Shown here: piece by piece, positions 45,601 to 56,058 of the stretch
Layout: each line of letters starts with the position of its first letter
How positions within the stretch are numbered: position 1 is the stretch's first letter
NCBI RefSeq assembly: GCF_000478825.2
Contig: NZ_CP007542.1
Location: 3,100,001 to 3,164,000, forward strand
Origin: Synechocystis sp. PCC 6714
GTDB lineage: Bacteria > Cyanobacteriota > Cyanobacteriia > Cyanobacteriales > Microcystaceae
DNA: 64,000 nucleotides
Direction of reading: 5' to 3'
Notes under the pieces: generated by a model
What the model was told of the DNA's origin: nothing
Seen by the model: only the letters and a program-made list of their open reading frames with translations
Databases searched by the model: none
Translations under genes and position numbers: made by a program

Positions 45601-48081
45601 TTACCTGATAATGGTTGATTCTGGTTTACGCGGATAAAATTTTAAGGCGATCGCCGTCACAATTAAAGTTAACCAAGCAAGTAAACTAATCCAGTTGGCC
45701 CAGATTAAACCCATAAATTTAACTTGAATTTGATGTTTGCCAGGACTAAGGGAGAGAGTGAGCAGATTAAAATCATAGTAATTGGTAAAAAATCCTTCCA
45801 CTGGCTGATTATCTAGCAAAATCTGCTGCATTTGGGGATAATAAAGAATAGGTAATTGTATTGTACTGACTTCTTTGGTTACATCAATTTCACAATCAGT
45901 GATGCTTCCTTTTTGGCTACACATTTCCCTGGTTACATCAACAGGTAGAAGGGTATTTTCCGGTGAAAAACCATCAAAATATAAATGGTCCATTCTGATA
46001 TAAAGAGGATTGCCATCGGTGGTTTCCCCATCGACAATGAATTTTAACTCAAACCCATTTCCGGCAAATTGGATGTTACTGAAGGGAATTTCTGCTTTTA
46101 ACTGTTCTTGGTTCAGAGGAATGGAAGCTAACGGTTGCTGATCAACGAATACTATCAAATTAGCTTGGTCTTTAATTTTATCCATGGGAACCCTACCCTG
46201 TAAAACTAGAGTTGGCTTTTCCTGTGGAGGCCAAGTGGGATAGGGGATATCCACATCAATGGGCAGGGGACCATTAATAAATACATCCCAAGAAAGATAG
46301 CCAGGAATCCAATCGGGATGGAGCAATTGTAACTCAGCTTTGCCATATATTTTTTCCACCGCTGGCTGGGATTTTGTGCTTACGGGTATTGACTTATTAG
46401 GCAAGCGATAGAGATAATCCAAAGCGCCAGAATAACGAAAGAGGGGATCTTGTAATAATTCTTCGACCGTCACTGTTCCTCGGGGAATGGGCAACCAAGG
46501 GCGACTAGCAATGACAATAATTAAAATACCTAAAATTAAATGACGACTCCGCAATCTTTCCCGAAAAATTAAAATAATTGCCAATGTGGTTAGCAGTGCC
46601 CCAGACCACATTACATGGGTTAAAAAACGAAAGGTGAATTGGGTGACCCACAACTGTCGAGGTAAAATATTCCAAATATTAATCGGGCTCCAAGTTAAAA
46701 ATAAAGCCACTATAAATACGCTCACTAAAGGGGTGAACCAAGGCTGCGATTGCCATAATCGTCGGGGCAATGATTGACTAGCAAAAACAAAGTAAATTAC
46801 TGTGCCGAAGCTAGCTAAAAGAATCCAACCCACAGCAGGATGGAAACCGTAAGTGGGGGCGATGCCCAGTTCCGTTGGTTGGTGGGGCAGGGAATTGGGG
46901 GCCAGCAGATTGGCGATCGGGGTAATATCGGTGGTGTTGAAGGGATTAATAGCTTCAATTTGCCGACGGATGGCTAAATTACTAGATTCCAGAGCAACGG
47001 GAGCTAAAAAGTAAAGCGCCAATAACCAAGCCCAAACATAGCTCAAACTAATGTAAATAGCCCCTTTTTGCCAATAATTAGGCTTATTTTTTAGTAAAAA
47101 AATGCCACCTAATAAAGCAATGAAAATAGTTGTGTAAACAAAGGTAATAATATGGGTGAGTCCCAGGGCGCACCAGGCCAAAGCACCATAAATTAAATGG
47201 CGATAGTGGGGATAGTAAAAAGTTTGAAAAACATAAAATAAAACAATGGCCAAAATTCCCTGGGCGATCGCCTCGGTGAAAGCACCCCGGGCATGGACAT
47301 TATTAAGAAAATAGGGGGCAGACATATAGGTCACTCCCCCTAGGACGGAAGCAATGTGAGAACGGGTCAAGAAAAAACCGAGACGATAAATAAAAACTCC
47401 TCCCAACCAAAGGGAAAGCCAAAGGAGAATTTTGTAGGCAGTGTAGGGGTTAGTGGGGGTAAAAAATTTGTAAATTATTGCCCCGAAAAAATAGGGCAGT
47501 TGACTATAAAATTGAAAGCCAGGATAACGAAAACCAAAATTTTCTAAGGGAGCCACCCGCAGGGGAAATTGTCCTTCTTCCAGGGCCATTCTGGCTTGGA
47601 CAATGTAACCAATGTGGGAAGTATGATCATTAATAGAGAAAATTATCTTTGCCGACGCCATGGGCGCCATCCAAGCTAAGGCAATCAGAGCTAATAGAAA
47701 ATAGGTAAGGATAGCAATGCGGTTTTTGTAGCCAAAAGTGCCAATTTTTTGCCAAATCACTATGTTAGTAATGGGCTTGAAAAAATCAAGCAAATAGTGA
47801 CGAAAGGTTATCCCCCCTAACAATATACTAAGGATAAGCAAATTACGTCGTAAAGCCTGTAAATCAGCGGCGCTAAGTTGTGGTTCTAGTATGCCCCAAT
47901 AGCCCACTAATCCGAGGGCTAAAGCCAAAATAAAACAAGTAAAAGCAAGAATAAAAAATGGATTATTTTTCTGGACAATGAGAAATTTTAAGCTCTTAAA
48001 AATGCCAATTTCCTGATAGAGTAAAAAAAATCCTATCAGTAGGATAACGGCTAAACCAAAACCGATTACAGGAATTAGCAT
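45601..48081 (-). CDS. Large multi-spanning membrane protein (YfhO / 6-pyruvoyl-tetrahydropterin synthase-related type)
   Basis: 826 residues. About twelve hydrophobic helices in the first 560 residues, with AHGAFTEAIAQG-like loop (VHARGAFTEAIAQG), then a soluble beta-rich extracytoplasmic domain (about 570-790) and a final helix (about 795-815). The architecture resembles GT-C-like membrane proteins annotated as PTPS-related; these are presumed to act on lipid-linked sugars. Convergent with narM; a glycosyltransferase and a methyltransferase follow across the divergent gap, consistent with surface polysaccharide work. Confidence 0.75.
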   Translation of the reverse strand: MLIPVIGFGLAVILLIGFFLLYQEIGIFKSLKFLIVQKNNPFFILAFTCFILALALGLVGYWGILEPQLSAADLQALRRNLLILSILLGGITFRHYLLDFFKPITNIVIWQKIGTFGYKNRIAILTYFLLALIALAWMAPMASAKIIFSINDHTSHIGYIVQARMALEEGQFPLRVAPLENFGFRYPGFQFYSQLPYFFGAIIYKFFTPTNPYTAYKILLWLSLWLGGVFIYRLGFFLTRSHIASVLGGVTYMSAPYFLNNVHARGAFTEAIAQGILAIVLFYVFQTFYYPHYRHLIYGALAWCALGLTHIITFVYTTIFIALLGGIFLLKNKPNYWQKGAIYISLSYVWAWLLALYFLAPVALESSNLAIRRQIEAINPFNTTDITPIANLLAPNSLPHQPTELGIAPTYGFHPAVGWILLASFGTVIYFVFASQSLPRRLWQSQPWFTPLVSVFIVALFLTWSPINIWNILPRQLWVTQFTFRFLTHVMWSGALLTTLAIILIFRERLRSRHLILGILIIVIASRPWLPIPRGTVTVEELLQDPLFRYSGALDYLYRLPNKSIPVSTKSQPAVEKIYGKAELQLLHPDWIPGYLSWDVFINGPLPIDVDIPYPTWPPQEKPTLVLQGRVPMDKIKDQANLIVFVDQQPLASIPLNQEQLKAEIPFSNIQFAGNGFELKFIVDGETTDGNPLYIRMDHLYFDGFSPENTLLPVDVTREMCSQKGSITDCEIDVTKEVSTIQLPILYYPQMQQILLDNQPVEGFFTNYYDFNLLTLSLSPGKHQIQVKFMGLIWANWISLLAWLTLIVTAIALKFYPRKPESTIIR

Positions 48082-48244
48082 TAGATCTAATAATGACTAA
48101 GTTGGGGGCATTTAGGGGAACTGATAACGCCACATAATATCACAGGGCATTGCCCTTTTTAGCTGGACTTAGATGGGGCTGATTTTTGTGGGAGAATGTT
48201 AGCCAACCTGAGGATAAACCATCGGATTTTTGAGAAACAGCTCT

Positions 48245-49153
48245 ATGCAAAAATTCTTTAAACAATTACGTCGCAAGCTTTTTGGCCTAGATGAGCAGGA
48301 GGCGGCCATGCTCAGGGCGATCGCCGACACCAACGATTTGATTGCCGGCTTACAAAAATCCTTTGATCATCTCCATTTGGATTACAGCCGCGCTTTGGTA
48401 GAAATTGTTGCCCAGGGCCAACCCCAGACTACCTTAAGCTGTGAGATTAACGGTGTTCTCCTCAGAGTTCCGGTGGGAATTTTACGGGCCTATGCCCATT
48501 GCCTGGAAACGTCCCAGGAGTTTAGTTTTACTTATTGCATAGAAAGCCATTGTGTTCATTGGCTGGGGCAACATCTACGGCCTGGGGACGTGTTTTTAGA
48601 CGTGGGGGCTGCCTACGGTGTGATTAGTATTCCTTTGGCAGAAATTGTCGGTAATACCGGCCGCATCTATGCCTTTGAGCCTGCCCGCCAAACCCGTCAG
48701 AGCCTTGAACAAATTATTAAGGGCAACCACCTAGAAAACATTACAGTTCTTCCCCTGGCGATCGCCGACGAAACGGGGGAAGCGGAATTCATTGAATATA
48801 GTACTGATAACCGTTTTTCCTGGGCAGCGGACACCTCCACTTTGGCTAAGGATGTGGAGCCCAGCCTGGATAACTATGCCACCTATGCTGTGGAGATCAG
48901 CACCATTGATAAATTTACAGAGGAAAATAAAGTACGTCCCAAGGCCATCAAAATCGACATCGAAGGCTTTGAACTGTATGCTCTCCAGGGAGCGATGGAA
49001 ACGTTGAAAACCTGTCGCCCCTATCTTTGTATTGATATCCATGCCGATGTCAAAACCAAACAGTCAGCTCTGCTAGGAGTCCAGCCGTTACTAGAAGACT
49101 TGGGTTACCGCTGTGACAGCGATGGCCATACCCTTTTTGCTAGTCCGGTGTGA
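48245..49153 (+). CDS. FkbM-family methyltransferase
   Basis: About 302 residues from ATG 48245 (a TTG 15 bases upstream is less likely). N-terminal helical region, then a SAM-dependent methyltransferase fold: motif I FLDVGAAYGVISIPLAE, YAFEPARQTRQSLEQ, and the FkbM signature IKIDIEGFELYALQGA. FkbM proteins O-methylate sugars or polyketides. The next gene is a GT2 glycosyltransferase, suggesting glycan modification. Confidence 0.88.
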   Translation: MQKFFKQLRRKLFGLDEQEAAMLRAIADTNDLIAGLQKSFDHLHLDYSRALVEIVAQGQPQTTLSCEINGVLLRVPVGILRAYAHCLETSQEFSFTYCIESHCVHWLGQHLRPGDVFLDVGAAYGVISIPLAEIVGNTGRIYAFEPARQTRQSLEQIIKGNHLENITVLPLAIADETGEAEFIEYSTDNRFSWAADTSTLAKDVEPSLDNYATYAVEISTIDKFTEENKVRPKAIKIDIEGFELYALQGAMETLKTCRPYLCIDIHADVKTKQSALLGVQPLLEDLGYRCDSDGHTLFASPV

Positions 49154-49364
49154 TGGTGGAATCTTTGGCAAGACTTGGAATTAATGGCCTCGATACTGGG
49201 GGCAAACTTGCGGAGGGACAACGAGCCAGATAGAATTAGCCCCAGTTCTGAGAACCGCCTGAGCAAGCCTCAATACAACGCCCTAAATTGTCCGGGTTGG
49301 GGAAAATGGGGGCTCTGGGACGTTCTCTCAACCCATTTTTACTAAAGTTTTAGCTAAATTAACG

Positions 49365-50321
49365 GTGTCAACCTATTTTTCCAGTGCCTATCGTTTGGCG
49401 GTGCTAGTTCCTTGCCGCAATGAAGCGTTGACCATCGCCCAGGTTGTGACTGATTTTCGCCAGCAGTTACCCGACGCCACCATCTACGTTTACGATAACT
49501 GTTCCACCGATGACACCGCCACCATCGCCCGCCAAGCGGGGGCCATTGTCCGTTATGAAAGACAACCGGGCAAGGGTAATGTGATCCGCCGGATGTTTGC
49601 TGACATTGAAGCAGATATCTACATTTTGGTGGATGGGGACCATACCTACGAAGCGGCTGCGGTGGGTCGATTAATTGACCGCCTGGTTAATGAGCAATTG
49701 GATATGGTAGTGGGGGCTCGGCGATCGGAAGTTAAGGACAAGGAAGCTTACCGTTTTGGACACCGCAGTGGCAATCAACTGTTAAAAGGCATTGTGGAAC
49801 TGCAATTTGGTGCCCGGCTGGATGATATGTTATCGGGCTACAGGATTTTTTCCCGCCGCTTTGTCAAATGTTTTCCCGCCATTTCCAACGGCTTTGAAAT
49901 TGAAACGGAACTCACTATTCACACCCTAGAATTACGCCTGCCCTTTGCGGAAGAACCGGTATTGTATCAATCTCGTCCCTCCGGTTCCGAAAGTAAATTA
50001 AACACCATCAGCGATGGCTTTCGGGTTTTGGGCACTTCCTTTTTACTGATGAAGGAAACCCGCCCGTTCCTCTTTTTTGGTGCTTTCTTTGCCCTCTTTT
50101 CCGGTGCGGCGATCGCCTTAATGTTGCCGGTGCTGTTGACTTATCTAGAAACGGGTTTAGTACCACGCTTTCCCACCGTAATCATCGCCGCCTCTTTGAT
50201 GTCCTTGGGCTTTGTCTTTTTCACCTGTGGCCTAATTTTAGATTCCGTTGCCCGGGGAAGAAGGGAACTGAAGCGCATGGCTTACTTGAGGATTCCCAGG
50301 GTGGAAATTAACAAAATTTAG
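49365..50321 (+). CDS. Family 2 glycosyltransferase with C-terminal membrane helices
   Basis: 318 residues, GTG start. GT-A fold with VPCRNEALTIAQVV at the N-terminus, YDNCSTDDT, and the DxD-like LVDGDHTYEA. Two or more C-terminal helices (about 235-300) anchor it to the membrane, as in DPM1/GtrB-type polyprenyl-phosphate sugar transferases. The 211 bp upstream hold nothing recognisable. Confidence 0.88.
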   Translation: MSTYFSSAYRLAVLVPCRNEALTIAQVVTDFRQQLPDATIYVYDNCSTDDTATIARQAGAIVRYERQPGKGNVIRRMFADIEADIYILVDGDHTYEAAAVGRLIDRLVNEQLDMVVGARRSEVKDKEAYRFGHRSGNQLLKGIVELQFGARLDDMLSGYRIFSRRFVKCFPAISNGFEIETELTIHTLELRLPFAEEPVLYQSRPSGSESKLNTISDGFRVLGTSFLLMKETRPFLFFGAFFALFSGAAIALMLPVLLTYLETGLVPRFPTVIIAASLMSLGFVFFTCGLILDSVARGRRELKRMAYLRIPRVEINKI

Positions 50322-50410
50322 GGGCAAATTAAATATCCTCAGCCATTAGCTCCCCATTAATTAACCCAATTAACAACTTCCCCAGAGTTAACAATCTATC
50401 TGGACGGAAA

Positions 50411-51943
50411 TCACCCCTCGCCACTGGCTTCTTGATTTTTCAACAGTGGGAAAGCAATTACATCCCGAATACTAGGGGAATCCGTCAGCAACATCACCAG
50501 GCGATCGATGCCAATGCCCAAACCACCGGTGGGAGGCATACCGTACTCCAAAGCCGTCAGAAAATCTTCGTCCACCCCATGGGCTTCCAAGTCCCCCGCT
50601 GCTTTTTTGGCCGCCTGGGCTTCCAACCGCGCCCGTTGATCGATGGGGTCTGTTAGCTCGGAAAAACTGTTGGCCAATTCTCGACCGTAAACAAATAATT
50701 CAAACCTCTCCACCAAACCCGGTTTACTACGATGGGGCTTAGCCAAGGGAGAGATTTCCACCGGAAAATCAGTAATAAAAGTGGGCTGAATTAGGGTCGC
50801 CTCTACTTTTTGCTCAAAAGCATGGTTTAACAAGTGCCCCAGGGAAGGACAATCCTCCGGCACGCCAATGCCCGCTTCCGTAGCCGCTTGTTTTGCGGTT
50901 TCTAGATCGGTGAACTGATTAAAATCTATTCCCGTTTCCACCTCTACCGCTTCGTGCATGGTGATGCGTTTCCAGGGGGGAGTAAGATTAATTTCTTCTC
51001 CTTGGTAGGTAATGGTCAGTGTGCCTAGTACTGCCTCCGCCGCCGTAGTGATTAAAGCTTCGGTTAAAGCCATCATCTCGTTGTAGTCCACATAGGCTTG
51101 GTACACTTCAATGGAGGTAAATTCAGGATTATGCCTGGTGGAAACCCCCTCGTTGCGGAAAATGCGCCCCAGTTCAAAAACCTTTTCAAAGCCCCCCACC
51201 ACTAGCCGTTTTAGATGTAATTCCGTGGCAATACGGAGGTACAGGGACATATCTAGGGTGTTGTGGTGGGTGATAAAGGGCCTGGCTTCGGCTCCCCCGG
51301 ACTCTCCTTGCAATACTGGAGTTTCAATTTCTATAAAGCCCTGTTCATCTAAGTAACGACGGATGGCCGCGGTAATCTGGGCTCGACGGCGGAAAGTTTG
51401 CCGCACCGTGGGATTAACAATTAAATCCACGTAACGTTGGCGGTAACGCTTTTCCGTATCGGTTAGACCGTGCCATTTGTCCGGCAGGGGCAATAGGGAT
51501 TTAGTTAGTACAGCATAGGTTTGTACGTAAACCGATAATTCCCCTTTTTCCGTGCGTTTGAGGGTTCCCGTTACCCCCAAAATATCCCCCACATCGGTGA
51601 TTTTCTTCAGCAAATTAAAGGCGTTTTCCAACTCCGGCATATTTTCCGTCAGCCGTTGCTTTTCCAAATAAAGCTGGATGGTGCCGCTTTCATCCTGGAG
51701 GGTAAAAAAGGCCAATTTTCCCATTACCCGCCGGGCCAAAATTCGACCGGCGATCGCCACTTTTAGATCCACTTCTTCACCATTGGCCAACTCTCGGTAG
51801 GCGTCCTGCAAATGTTGGGCTTGGTGGGTAATTTCCCAGGTATAGGCGTAGGGATTGAGGCCGAGTTGCCGCAATTGTTCCGCTTTTTCAAGCCGGGTGG
51901 CACGGATTTCTTCGAGGCTGGAGTGGGAATGGGAATCGGCCAT
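50411..51943 (-). CDS. lysS: Lysyl-tRNA synthetase (class II)
   Basis: 510 residues. N-terminal OB-fold anticodon-binding domain (about 60-165; [23 protein letters not shown]) and the class II catalytic core (about 180-500): motif 2 [18 protein letters not shown] and motif 3 [19 protein letters not shown]. Transcribed alone on the minus strand. A small TCCGAG-n7-CTCGGA hairpin lies about 100 bp upstream. Confidence 0.95.
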   Translation of the reverse strand: MADSHSHSSLEEIRATRLEKAEQLRQLGLNPYAYTWEITHQAQHLQDAYRELANGEEVDLKVAIAGRILARRVMGKLAFFTLQDESGTIQLYLEKQRLTENMPELENAFNLLKKITDVGDILGVTGTLKRTEKGELSVYVQTYAVLTKSLLPLPDKWHGLTDTEKRYRQRYVDLIVNPTVRQTFRRRAQITAAIRRYLDEQGFIEIETPVLQGESGGAEARPFITHHNTLDMSLYLRIATELHLKRLVVGGFEKVFELGRIFRNEGVSTRHNPEFTSIEVYQAYVDYNEMMALTEALITTAAEAVLGTLTITYQGEEINLTPPWKRITMHEAVEVETGIDFNQFTDLETAKQAATEAGIGVPEDCPSLGHLLNHAFEQKVEATLIQPTFITDFPVEISPLAKPHRSKPGLVERFELFVYGRELANSFSELTDPIDQRARLEAQAAKKAAGDLEAHGVDEDFLTALEYGMPPTGGLGIGIDRLVMLLTDSPSIRDVIAFPLLKNQEASGEG

Positions 51944-52123
51944 GGTGACGCAAAAAGAAGGAATTGAGGAAAATTTACGTTGACGGAAAAATTACCAAGA
52001 AAGCAATGGAACGGCGAGTCGGAGGGACTGACCACAAAAATATCCGAGTTCTAATCTCGGACTGGGATGGGTGACTGCCAAGTTTTTGAATTATTGGTCA
52101 GTAATTTAGCTGTTATTTAGTTA

Positions 52124-52321
52124 TTATTTCATGTTAGCTCTGGTGTCCTGCACCGCAATCCAAAAGAAAATGGCCGTTAGGGGAATACTGCCCAACAAAA
52201 TTGCCGTGGTGGTGGTGCTGCCCAATTCCGGTTGCCCCGATGACAGTTCAAACACACAGCCCACAGCGGCGATCGCCGCCACACAGGAGAGGAGCAAAAG
52301 AATACCACTTTTAGGGGTCAC
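52124..52321 (-). CDS. Small two-helix membrane protein
   Basis: 65 residues with two hydrophobic segments (about 7-26 and 38-58; ILLLLSCVAAIAAVGCVFEL, AILLGSIPLTAIFFWIAV). Resembles short conserved cyanobacterial membrane proteins of unknown function. It lies 60 bp downstream of def on the same strand. Confidence 0.65.
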   Translation of the reverse strand: MTPKSGILLLLSCVAAIAAVGCVFELSSGQPELGSTTTTAILLGSIPLTAIFFWIAVQDTRANMK

Positions 52322-52381
52322 AGAAAATCAGCCTCCGGAGCAAAGGAAAGGTCAACAGTTCAGTCTACCGTTAACCAAGCC

Positions 52382-52945
52382 CTAGGCCACGGGCTTGACA
52401 GCTTGCATAGAAAACCCTTCTTTCTTCAAAGACTCCGCCAATGCCAAGGGATTATCCACTCGGTCCACAAACATAACCCCATTGAGATGGTCCATTTCAT
52501 GCTGAATTACCCTGGCGGTCAGCTCGGCAAAAAGACGTTTTTGGGGTCGACCATGCTCATCCTTATAGGTCACTTCGATGGCCCGGGGTCGGGTAACATC
52601 CATATAAACATTGGGCACGCTTAGGCATCCCTCTTCCACCACACAGAGTTCTTCGCTGGTGCGGGTAATTTGGGGATTGATCATAATTAGGGGCGGCTCA
52701 TCGGGTTTATCCTGTTCACAGTCCACCACCAGTAATTGTTTGTTAATGCCCACCTGGGGAGCAGCCAACCCGATACCATTGGCGCTGTACATGGTCTGCA
52801 ACATTTCCCTAGCTAACTTACGGATGCTGTCATCCACCTTGGCAATGCGTTTGGCCGGTTGTCTGAGCACCTTGTCCCCTAGGTAATGGAGTTCCAAGGG
52901 AGGATTATCAACTTTTTGCTTTTCAACGAGGAGGGTGGCAGTCAT
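52382..52945 (-). CDS. def: Peptide deformylase
   Basis: Removes the N-formyl group from nascent proteins. 187 residues with all three motifs: GIGLAAPQVGI (motif 1), EEGCLSVPN (motif 2, metal Cys) and QHEMDHLNG (motif 3, metal His residues and catalytic Glu). Usual type 1B length with a short N-terminal extension. Confidence 0.95.
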   Translation of the reverse strand: MTATLLVEKQKVDNPPLELHYLGDKVLRQPAKRIAKVDDSIRKLAREMLQTMYSANGIGLAAPQVGINKQLLVVDCEQDKPDEPPLIMINPQITRTSEELCVVEEGCLSVPNVYMDVTRPRAIEVTYKDEHGRPQKRLFAELTARVIQHEMDHLNGVMFVDRVDNPLALAESLKKEGFSMQAVKPVA

Positions 52946-53131
52946 GGACGTTCTACGGGCTTATCTCAACAATGGGTTCTGAGGGCCCATTCTAACAAAA
53001 TCAAGCCCTGGACAATCTTTGCAATGGACTGAAAGGTTTTATTCATCAAACCAGGGAGAAAGCCCATCAACCTGAGCCCAAAATCTTGTCATACTCAGTC
53101 GAGAGGCTCCTTCTCCCCATCAAAATCAAAT

Positions 53132-53494
53132 CTACCAGCCCTTTTCAGCTTGGGCGAGGACATAGGCAGCAACATCTTCCATATCACTCTCACTGATGCG
53201 ACCTTTAAAGCCGGGCATAGCACCATTGCCATTAGTAATTTGGGCAACAATGGCCGCTACAGAATTTTTACCATTGGCTTCCAGGTCAGCCATTTTTAGG
53301 GTTTTGCTTGGATTGATCGAATTAAGCCCTCCATTATGGCAAGCGGCACAGTTACCGGTGAAGATAGCTTTGCCGTGGTCTAGGTCGGCGGCGAGGGCTG
53401 TATTGTTGATGGCAAAAATACTGCCCAGAAAAATTATGCAACTAAGGGTAATACCCCAAATCATTTGCCTGGTTTGGTTAAAAAAATTAAACAT
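53132..53494 (-). CDS. petJ: Cytochrome c6 (c553) precursor
   Basis: Soluble lumenal electron carrier from cytochrome b6f to photosystem I, alternative to plastocyanin. From ATG 53494: signal peptide ending NTALA with mature start ADLDHGK, haem motif CAACH, axial Met in NGAMPGFKGRIS, and the C-terminus AEKGW. The upstream ATG (53524) would add ten non-signal residues. In this group petJ is repressed by copper; two short inverted repeats lie just upstream. Confidence 0.95.
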   Translation of the reverse strand: MFNFFNQTRQMIWGITLSCIIFLGSIFAINNTALAADLDHGKAIFTGNCAACHNGGLNSINPSKTLKMADLEANGKNSVAAIVAQITNGNGAMPGFKGRISESDMEDVAAYVLAQAEKGW

Positions 53495-53553
53495 CGGTTC
53501 TCTTTTTAAGGATAAAGTCTTCAAGACGCGAGGTTATTATGGGAGACGACCAG

Positions 53554-53577
53554 GACTAAGTCAAAAGACAATCTGTC
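53554..53577. promoter_or_regulatory. Short inverted repeats upstream of petJ
   Basis: GACTAAGTC (53554-53562) and GACAATCTGTC (53567-53577), two GAC...GTC dyads 60-85 bp upstream of the petJ ATG. Their position suits a repressor site such as the BlaI-type regulator that controls petJ in Synechocystis; the binding site is not confirmed here. Confidence 0.35.
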
Positions 53578-53699
53578 GAAGTTGTGGTCAGGCTAAAATT
53601 AGTTGTTCTTAGTTGTTCACATTTGAACGGTGGCGATGGCGACCCCATTCCCTCCCGCTCAATCTGTTAGTAGTTTCCCGAGCTTTTACAATTTTTACG

Positions 53700-55001
53700 A
53701 TGGTTTCATGGTACCAATGGCGATCGCCAAGACGTTGGTTTTTGCTTGCTTGCTTCGGGTTTCTACTCAGTTGGCTGGTGAGTTGTCAGGGCGGTCAACC
53801 CCAGAGCATGGAGGGGAGAGTCAGTTTTTGGACCATGCAGCTACAGCCAAAGTTTAATCAGTACTTTGACGACTTGATCGGCAACTTCGAGCGGGACAAT
53901 CCACCGGAGCAGGTGAGTTGGGTGGATATTCCTTGGAATGCCATGGAAAGTAAAATTCTCACCGCTGTATCGGCCAACACTGCCCCCGATGTCGTCAATT
54001 TAAACCCTACTTTTGCCTCCCTACTAGCCAGTAAAAATGCCTGGCTAAATCTAGAAGAAGAAGTGAGCCCAGAAGTTAAAGCTCGCTATCTGCCAAGTAT
54101 TTGGCAGGCCAATAGCCTCAAGGCAGGGGAAATTTTTGGTTTTCCTTGGTATCTCACCACCCGCATCACCATCTACAACCAGGATTTACTCCGACAGGCT
54201 GGTTTATCCGCCCCCCCTGCCACCTTTGCCGAGTTGGCCGTGGCCGCCAAAGCAATTCGGGAAACTACCGGCAAGTATGGTTTCTTCGTCACATTTTCCC
54301 CGTCTGATTCCGCCGAAGCCCTGGAAAGCTTGGTGCAAATGGGAGTGCGCTTGGTGGATGACGATGGTCGAGCCGCCTTCAACAGTGCCTCGGGGAAAGC
54401 AGCTTTTCAGTATTGGGTGGATCTATATCAGCAGGGGCTACTGCCACCGGAAGTACTCACTGAAGGCCATCGTCGAGCTGGGGACCTTTACCAGTCCGGG
54501 GCGATCGCCTTTTTATCATCCGGGCCAGAATTATTGGCGAGCTTAGAAAAAAATTCCCCTAGCATTGCCAAGGTTTCCGCCGCCGCGCCCCAAATTGTCG
54601 GCGAAACGGGCAAAAGAAATGTGGCCGTAATGAACCTAGTCATTCCCCGTAGCACCAAAAACCCCAGCGGAGCAATCAAATTTGCTGAGTTTGTCACTAA
54701 CACAGACAATCAATTGACTTTCATCAAGCAAGCTAACGTTTTACCTTCCACCATTGGCGCCGTCGATAAGTATCGGCAGGAGTTGGAACAAATTAGTAAC
54801 GCCACTTCCCTAGAAAATGCCCGCCGGGTAGCCCTGGAACAATTACCCAGTGCTGAAGTATTAATTCCTCCCATGGCCAACTTAAACCAACTCAAGCGTA
54901 TTATCTACGAGAATCTTGGGGCCGCAATGGTGGGTAGTAAAACTGTGGATCAGGCCCTACAGGATGCAGAACAAGTCTGGAACGATAATCTGAAAGGTTA
55001 G
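53700..55001 (+). CDS. Sugar-type ABC transporter binding lipoprotein
   Basis: About 433 residues from ATG 53700, chosen because it begins a lipoprotein signal (basic RSPRRW, hydrophobic FLLACFGFLLSWL, lipobox LVSC). Family 1 extracellular solute-binding fold: VSFWTMQLQPKFNQYFDDLI, DIPWNAMESKILTAVSANTAPDVV, GFPWYLTTRITIYNQDLL. Probably binds a sugar or sugar derivative (a glucosylglycerol or similar substrate cannot be told). Permease and ATPase genes are not adjacent. Confidence 0.88.
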   Translation: MVSWYQWRSPRRWFLLACFGFLLSWLVSCQGGQPQSMEGRVSFWTMQLQPKFNQYFDDLIGNFERDNPPEQVSWVDIPWNAMESKILTAVSANTAPDVVNLNPTFASLLASKNAWLNLEEEVSPEVKARYLPSIWQANSLKAGEIFGFPWYLTTRITIYNQDLLRQAGLSAPPATFAELAVAAKAIRETTGKYGFFVTFSPSDSAEALESLVQMGVRLVDDDGRAAFNSASGKAAFQYWVDLYQQGLLPPEVLTEGHRRAGDLYQSGAIAFLSSGPELLASLEKNSPSIAKVSAAAPQIVGETGKRNVAVMNLVIPRSTKNPSGAIKFAEFVTNTDNQLTFIKQANVLPSTIGAVDKYRQELEQISNATSLENARRVALEQLPSAEVLIPPMANLNQLKRIIYENLGAAMVGSKTVDQALQDAEQVWNDNLKG

Positions 55002-55057
55002 GCACCATAGGCAACAACTGTTAATCCTGAACAGTTTTGACATTGCCCTTAGCCCTT

Positions 55058-55076
55058 AAACTGACAGGCAGTTTTT
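55058..55076 (+). terminator. Terminator-like hairpin before argB
   Basis: Stem AAACTG / CAGTTT with loop ACAGG and a TTTTT tail; another dyad, AACTGTT / AACAGTT, lies just upstream (55016-55036). Confidence 0.6.
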
Positions 55077-55110
55077 AAAGCCCGTCTCGACCATTCACCT
55101 AGCGATCGCC

Positions 55111-56001
55111 ATGAGCACCCAAGATTATATCGGCGAGGAAGCCGCCACCAGAGTCAAAATCCTCAGTGAAGCCCTACCCTACATCCAGCACTTTGCTGGC
55201 CGCACTGTGGTGGTCAAGTATGGGGGCGCTGCCATGAAGGATAGTAACCTCAAAGATAAGGTGATTCGAGATATCGTTTTTATGGCTTCTGTGGGCATTC
55301 GTCCAGTGGTGGTGCACGGTGGGGGGCCAGAAATTAACACTTGGTTAGATAAAGTAGGTATCCAACCCCAATTCAAAGATGGGCTACGGGTTACCGACGC
55401 GGCCACCATGGATATTGTGGAAATGGTTTTGGTGGGCAGAGTTAACAAAGAATTGGTTAATTTAATCAACCAAGCCGGGGGTAAAGCAGTGGGGCTTTGT
55501 GGCAAAGATGGCCAACTGATGACCGCCCGGACCATGACCAACAAAGATGTCGGTTTTGTGGGGGAAGTGAGTTCCGTTGATGCCCGCGTGGTCGAAACCC
55601 TCGTTAAAAGCGGTTATATTCCTGTCATTTCCAGTGTGGCGGCGGACGAATTCGGTCAAGCCCACAACATCAATGCCGACACCTGTGCTGGGGAATTGGC
55701 GGCGGCCTTGGGGGCAGAAAAATTAATTCTCCTCACCGACACCAGGGGAATTCTTCGAGATTACAAAGATCCCTCCACCCTGATCCATAAATTGGATATT
55801 CAACAGGCCCGGGAACTGATCGGCTCCGGCATAGTGGCCGGGGGCATGATTCCCAAGGTTACCTGTTGTGTCCGTTCCCTGGCCCAGGGCGTAAGGGCGG
55901 CCCATATCCTCGATGGTCGTTTGCCCCATGCTCTGTTGCTGGAAGTGTTCACCGATCTGGGCATTGGTTCGATGATTGTGGCTTCAGGCTATGATCTCTG
56001 A
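55111..56001 (+). CDS. argB: N-acetylglutamate kinase
   Basis: Second enzyme of arginine synthesis. 296 residues of amino-acid-kinase fold: [11 protein letters not shown] near the N-terminus, [15 protein letters not shown], and VAGGMIPKV near the C-terminus. The N-terminal helix ([16 protein letters not shown]) is the arginine-sensitive type, which in cyanobacteria is activated by the PII protein. A HIP1 site ends two bases before the ATG. Confidence 0.95.
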   Translation: MSTQDYIGEEAATRVKILSEALPYIQHFAGRTVVVKYGGAAMKDSNLKDKVIRDIVFMASVGIRPVVVHGGGPEINTWLDKVGIQPQFKDGLRVTDAATMDIVEMVLVGRVNKELVNLINQAGGKAVGLCGKDGQLMTARTMTNKDVGFVGEVSSVDARVVETLVKSGYIPVISSVAADEFGQAHNINADTCAGELAAALGAEKLILLTDTRGILRDYKDPSTLIHKLDIQQARELIGSGIVAGGMIPKVTCCVRSLAQGVRAAHILDGRLPHALLLEVFTDLGIGSMIVASGYDL

Positions 56002-56058
56002 ATCGGGGGAATTTTTCCCTCAAATCCTTCAAAAATGTAGATACGTAACAAAATAATT

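Noticed and set aside
49154-49364. Possible small RNA gene (SRP or similar) upstream of the GT2 gene
   Set aside because: GC-rich and structured looking, but lacks the conserved SRP GGAAGGAAGCA-type loop or any other RNA signature.
52043-52061. TCCGAG-n7-CTCGGA hairpin upstream of lysS as a T-box or riboswitch
   Set aside because: Too small, with no T-box or lysine-riboswitch core; probably a mere dyad.
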